From assembly GCA_018664115.1 (NCBI GenBank), contig JABJOX010000011.1:1-33179 (forward strand): a stretch of 33,179 nt of DNA, given 5' to 3'. The stretch is from Candidatus Woesearchaeota archaeon (GTDB lineage Archaea > Nanobdellota > Nanobdellia > Woesearchaeales > GW2011-AR9). A program made the position numbers and the translations under genes. Positions within the stretch are counted from its first letter, which is position 1. Each line of letters starts with the position of its first letter. This document shows positions 30,295 through 33,179 of this stretch, piece by piece. The notes below the pieces were generated by a model. The model worked only from the letters and a program-made list of their open reading frames with translations, searched no databases and was not told where the DNA came from.

Positions 30295-31938
30295 TTATTT
30301 TATTAATGCAAAAACTTTTTCTAATTCCAATTCAAAGCTTACAACGGGCACCATGAGCTCCCAATTGTTAAGAACTTCTGGAGATAGTTCGCCAATAAAA
30401 CCTAAGGAAAGATCATTAACTATAATCTCGCCCACTCGACCGATAATATAACTGGAATGTTCGGTTTCTTTTATTGAAATTTCTAAACCTAATGAATCAA
30501 TTAAAGCAGTTAAAACTTGTTTGATTTCAGTAAAATCATTTTTTTCATGACATATAGTTACAGCTAATTTCTCAGTTTCTTGAACGCCAGTTTCAGTATC
30601 ACCATGATTAAATGTTCGACCAATCTCAAAGATGTTTTGTGGATATTCATGATGTTGATTATCTTTTAGATTTAATAATAAACTTGGTAGAATGAAATTA
30701 CGTAAATGGTTATGCTCACCTAACGCATTTTTTAATGGAATGATTTTATTTTCTAAGAGCATTTTTTGGTTCAAATTTTCGGCAGTAGTTAAATGATAAT
30801 TCTTTACCTCTAATAATTTTAAACCAACAAGGATTTCTCTAATTTTACGGGCAAATTTTTCTAATGGATTTTCTTCACCAATCGTAGCAACATTAGGAAT
30901 TTCTTCTGTAAAGTTTTCATAGCCGTAAGCAATAGCGATATCCTCAGCTAGATCTACTTGATGCAAGATATCAGTTCGATAAGCGGGAATCATTACAATC
31001 CCATTTTCGTAATCATAACCCATTTTTTCTAAGAGATCTTTAGCTTCTTCTTCAGATAAACTTAATCCTAACCATTTATTGATATATTTCAAATCTAATT
31101 TCATTTTTTCTGGAGTTAAGTCGGGGCTGGATTTTTTATCTTCTTCATAATCTAATTCTAAAGAATAAATCTCTCCACCCATATCAGCTAGAGCAGTAAC
31201 AATGATGTTTAAACATTTTGATAACACATTATAATCAAATCCGGAACATTCAATAAAGACTTCTTTTGTTTCTTCACTAATTCTTCCTGTTAAATTTGAA
31301 TTAATAATTGGGGGCATACTAAGAATTTCATTATTGGCATCAATAAAATAAGGGAATTTATCTGATCCTTCTAAGAGATGACCAAATTCTCTGCCAGCTT
31401 TATGTTTAGAAAGTATTTGTAAAGCAGTTAATTCTTGTTCTAATTCTAATGGTTTGAATTTTATTTTATTTGGTTCATCTGCTTTATAGTTTATTGGAAA
31501 AGAAATTTTTTCCATTGGGTAAACTCCAATGGCAGCTTTCTTTCTATTTCGCCCATAAGTAATATGCAACTTTTCTTGAATTTGAATTACTTCTTTTATT
31601 TTTTCGTCATTGAATTGTAAATTTTTAACAATAGCACAAGCGGTAAATGGTCTGACATTTTTTACAGAATTATCTATAATGATTTTTTCTCCGCTACTTT
31701 TTACATCATAATGTCTTAATCCAGTTTTTACATTGATGAATGAACTGAAAGCTCGAGCAAACCCCTGTACAGATAACATATCTGGCCGATTAGGAAAGAT
31801 TTCTACTTCAATCTCATCATCTTCAACTTTTTCTAGATCCGTTCCTAACATACTGATCCGATCTTTAAGTTGATCTAGAGGAAGTTCTTTTCCGACAAGT
31901 TGTTCAAATTCTTTCTTGCTTACATTTATAGTTGGCAT
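30295..31938 (-). CDS. pheT: Phenylalanyl-tRNA synthetase beta subunit
   Basis: A 547-residue protein of the archaeal/eukaryotic beta type, of usual length. MPTINVSKKEFEQLVGK begins it; EIFPNRPDMLSVQGFARAF marks B1, the B3/B4 editing region follows, and a B5 region and synthetase-like fold occupy the rest (NIFEIGRTF). It works with PheS to charge tRNA-Phe. It starts 17 nt after the Nif3-like gene and is cotranscribed with it. Confidence 0.97.
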   Translation of the reverse strand: MPTINVSKKEFEQLVGKELPLDQLKDRISMLGTDLEKVEDDEIEVEIFPNRPDMLSVQGFARAFSSFINVKTGLRHYDVKSSGEKIIIDNSVKNVRPFTACAIVKNLQFNDEKIKEVIQIQEKLHITYGRNRKKAAIGVYPMEKISFPINYKADEPNKIKFKPLELEQELTALQILSKHKAGREFGHLLEGSDKFPYFIDANNEILSMPPIINSNLTGRISEETKEVFIECSGFDYNVLSKCLNIIVTALADMGGEIYSLELDYEEDKKSSPDLTPEKMKLDLKYINKWLGLSLSEEEAKDLLEKMGYDYENGIVMIPAYRTDILHQVDLAEDIAIAYGYENFTEEIPNVATIGEENPLEKFARKIREILVGLKLLEVKNYHLTTAENLNQKMLLENKIIPLKNALGEHNHLRNFILPSLLLNLKDNQHHEYPQNIFEIGRTFNHGDTETGVQETEKLAVTICHEKNDFTEIKQVLTALIDSLGLEISIKETEHSSYIIGRVGEIIVNDLSLGFIGELSPEVLNNWELMVPVVSFELELEKVFALIK

Positions 31939-31955
31939 TTTTTTTATTATATTTT

Positions 31956-32702
31956 TTAAATTAAAGTTGGAACATCAATAAATTCTGTTTCTACATTAAA
32001 TTTCTTTTTTAGTAATGGCATTAGAGCTTTAACTCCAAATACTTCTGTTTCATAATGGCCACCAAAGATAATATTTATTTTGTTTTCTTTGGCTAGATGA
32101 TGTTGATAATGTGCTGATTCTCCAGTAAGATATAAATCAGCACCAGCGGCAATGGCTTGATAAGATTCTTTTGATCCACCACCAGAGACAATGGCAACTT
32201 TTTTAATTTCTTGTTTACCAAAATCTAAACTTGAGTTTTGCATTCCATTTTCTTTAATGATTTGTTTGATTTTATCTAAAGTAGTATCGGTTTCTCCAAT
32301 AAAGCCAAGTGTTTTTCCATTATGATATCCAAACGGTTTAATGTTATTTAATCCTAATAATATTGCGAGAACGCCATTATTACCATAAGTTTCATGTCGG
32401 TCTAAAGGTAAATGTGACGCATAAAGAGCTAAGTTATTTTCTATTAAAAACTTAACTTTATTATAAGTATCGCCTTTGATATATTTGATGCCATCCCAAA
32501 TCATTCCATGGTGGACGATTAACATTTGGCATCCAGCTTGGGCTGCTTTTTCAAAAGATTCTAGGCAGGCATCAACGGCAAAACCAATTTTTTTTATTTC
32601 GTCAGTGTTTTCTACTTGTAATCCGTTACAAGAAGAATCTTCAATGTCATAAATCTTCAATTCTTCGTTCAAAAATTCAGTTATTTCTTTTGCATTTACC
32701 AT
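31956..32702 (-). CDS. Nif3-like dinuclear metal protein
   Basis: With the ATG at 32702 this is a 248-residue protein; an upstream ATG at 32720 would overlap the preceding gene by 17 nt. The metal ligands lie in MLIVHHGMIW and SGESAHYQHH, with GGGSKESYQAIAAGADLYLTGE typical of the family. Nif3 proteins bind two metal ions and form a hexamer; their reaction is unsettled. GGAGA lies about 11 nt upstream. It sits between a deoxyribosyltransferase-like gene and pheT. Confidence 0.92.
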   Translation of the reverse strand: MVNAKEITEFLNEELKIYDIEDSSCNGLQVENTDEIKKIGFAVDACLESFEKAAQAGCQMLIVHHGMIWDGIKYIKGDTYNKVKFLIENNLALYASHLPLDRHETYGNNGVLAILLGLNNIKPFGYHNGKTLGFIGETDTTLDKIKQIIKENGMQNSSLDFGKQEIKKVAIVSGGGSKESYQAIAAGADLYLTGESAHYQHHLAKENKINIIFGGHYETEVFGVKALMPLLKKKFNVETEFIDVPTLI

Positions 32703-32703
32703 T

Positions 32704-33132
32704 TTAGTTTTTTTCTCCAATTAAATTTAAGTTTTTATTTAAGCAAATTGGGTTCATAGCAGTGAGTTCATCATGATGGTGATCTTTTGGTAATGGGTTT
32801 AATAAAAATATTTTCTTTTCTGCACCAAAAGCATAACCCATCTCTAAAAATGTATTTGCTCCAATATAATTTTCTTTTTCATTCTTGGTATAATTTAAAA
32901 TCAAAACTGCGTCTGAAGAGTTGATTTTTTCAAAATGTAATTTGATTCTTTCACCCCTTATCCAAGAACATTCTTGAGGGTTGTTGTTCATTAAATCTTC
33001 CCAATAAGAGTTATCTTTACTTTCAATTGCTGATTTTGGCATTAGAACATCATATCCTAATTCTTTTAATTTTAGTTCTATTTCTTTCATTTCTTTCACA
33101 AATTTTAAACTTCCACAGATTGTTATCTTCAT
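32704..33132 (-). CDS. Nucleoside 2-deoxyribosyltransferase-like protein
   Basis: A 142-residue protein. MKITICGSLKF at the start and AVLILNYTKNEKENYIGANT with the following FLEMGYAFGAEKKIFLLNP fit the NDT/MazG-associated Rossmann-like fold that cleaves nucleosides or nucleotides. GANTFLEMGYA carries the catalytic-type Glu. A GTG three codons upstream (33141) is possible, but the ATG at 33132 overlaps the preceding stop as ATGA and is preferred. Confidence 0.75.
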   Translation of the reverse strand: MKITICGSLKFVKEMKEIELKLKELGYDVLMPKSAIESKDNSYWEDLMNNNPQECSWIRGERIKLHFEKINSSDAVLILNYTKNEKENYIGANTFLEMGYAFGAEKKIFLLNPLPKDHHHDELTAMNPICLNKNLNLIGEKN

Positions 33133-33179
33133 TTTAACCACACTTTCATTTCTCTTAATTGTTTTAAATCGTTCTTATA
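33129..33179 (-). CDS. Partial gene at the right edge, possibly PheS C-terminus
   Basis: Only 16 residues, YKNDLKQLREMKVWLK, then TGA, reading off the window edge. The stop overlaps the next start codon by 4 nt, so it is the upstream gene of this operon. The YxNDLxxLRE pattern resembles the C-terminal end of archaeal PheRS alpha subunits, and pheT lies three genes downstream, but the fragment is too short to be sure. Confidence 0.45.
   Translation of the reverse strand, partial: YKNDLKQLREMKVWLK

Overview
This AT-rich window comes from an archaeon, most likely a small-genome DPANN lineage of the Woesearchaeota/Pacearchaeota type (the lineage is an inference). The archaeal assignment is firm. 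The window carries the archaeal S10-spc ribosomal protein order with eL32, eL19, eS4, eL34, eL14 and eL40. It also has aIF1, aIF5A, RNase P Rpp29, a histone, fibrillarin with Nop5, aRF1, and TATA boxes about 26-28 nt upstream of start codons.

Layout. (1) 1-882: the C-terminal end of FolC, then a membrane protein on the plus strand. (2) 930-8689, minus strand: a site-2 protease, then a histone-aIF5A-eL40 unit read toward the left, a tiny lipoprotein-like gene, aRF1 followed by a SprT-like zinc protease, an AK6/Fap7 kinase, an ABC-2 exporter (ATPase plus permease), and a His/Lys-rich small protein. (3) 8732-11236, minus strand: a C/D-box RNP operon, nop5 - CYTH - flpA - GNAT. One TATA box is shared with a divergent zinc-ribbon gene at 11292. 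(4) 11616-26285, plus strand: a long ribosomal superoperon preceded by a structured leader, running uL3, uL4, uL23, uL2, uS19, uL22, uS3, uL29, aIF1, Rpp29, uS17, uL14, uL24, eS4, uL5, uS14, uS8, uL6, eL32, eL19, uL18, uS5, uL30, uL15, SecY. (5) 26344-30270: two unknown genes where many archaea have adk, then a DUF106/EMC3-like insertase, a membrane-anchored single-cysteine thioredoxin-fold protein, and eL34-eL14 behind their own promoter and leader. (6) 30295-33179, minus strand: a partial gene that may be pheS, a deoxyribosyltransferase-like protein, a Nif3-like protein, and PheT.

How the parts fit. The window is mostly translation: ribosome assembly (r-proteins and C/D-box methylation guides), initiation, elongation and termination factors, tRNA charging, and the SecY/DUF106 membrane insertion route. 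Two modes of translation start can be read. Genes that begin a transcription unit usually have a TATA box 26-28 nt before the ATG, so their mRNAs would be leaderless. Internal genes use GAGG/GGAGG sites or ATGA overlaps. The exceptions are uL3, eL34 and the 26701-27156 gene, which have real 5' leaders; the uL3 and eL34 leaders contain inverted repeats and are the best candidates here for undescribed regulatory RNAs.

No rRNA, tRNA, CRISPR array, insertion sequence or phage gene was seen. No stretch over 300 bases lacks a gene; the longest gap is the 210-base region before uL3.
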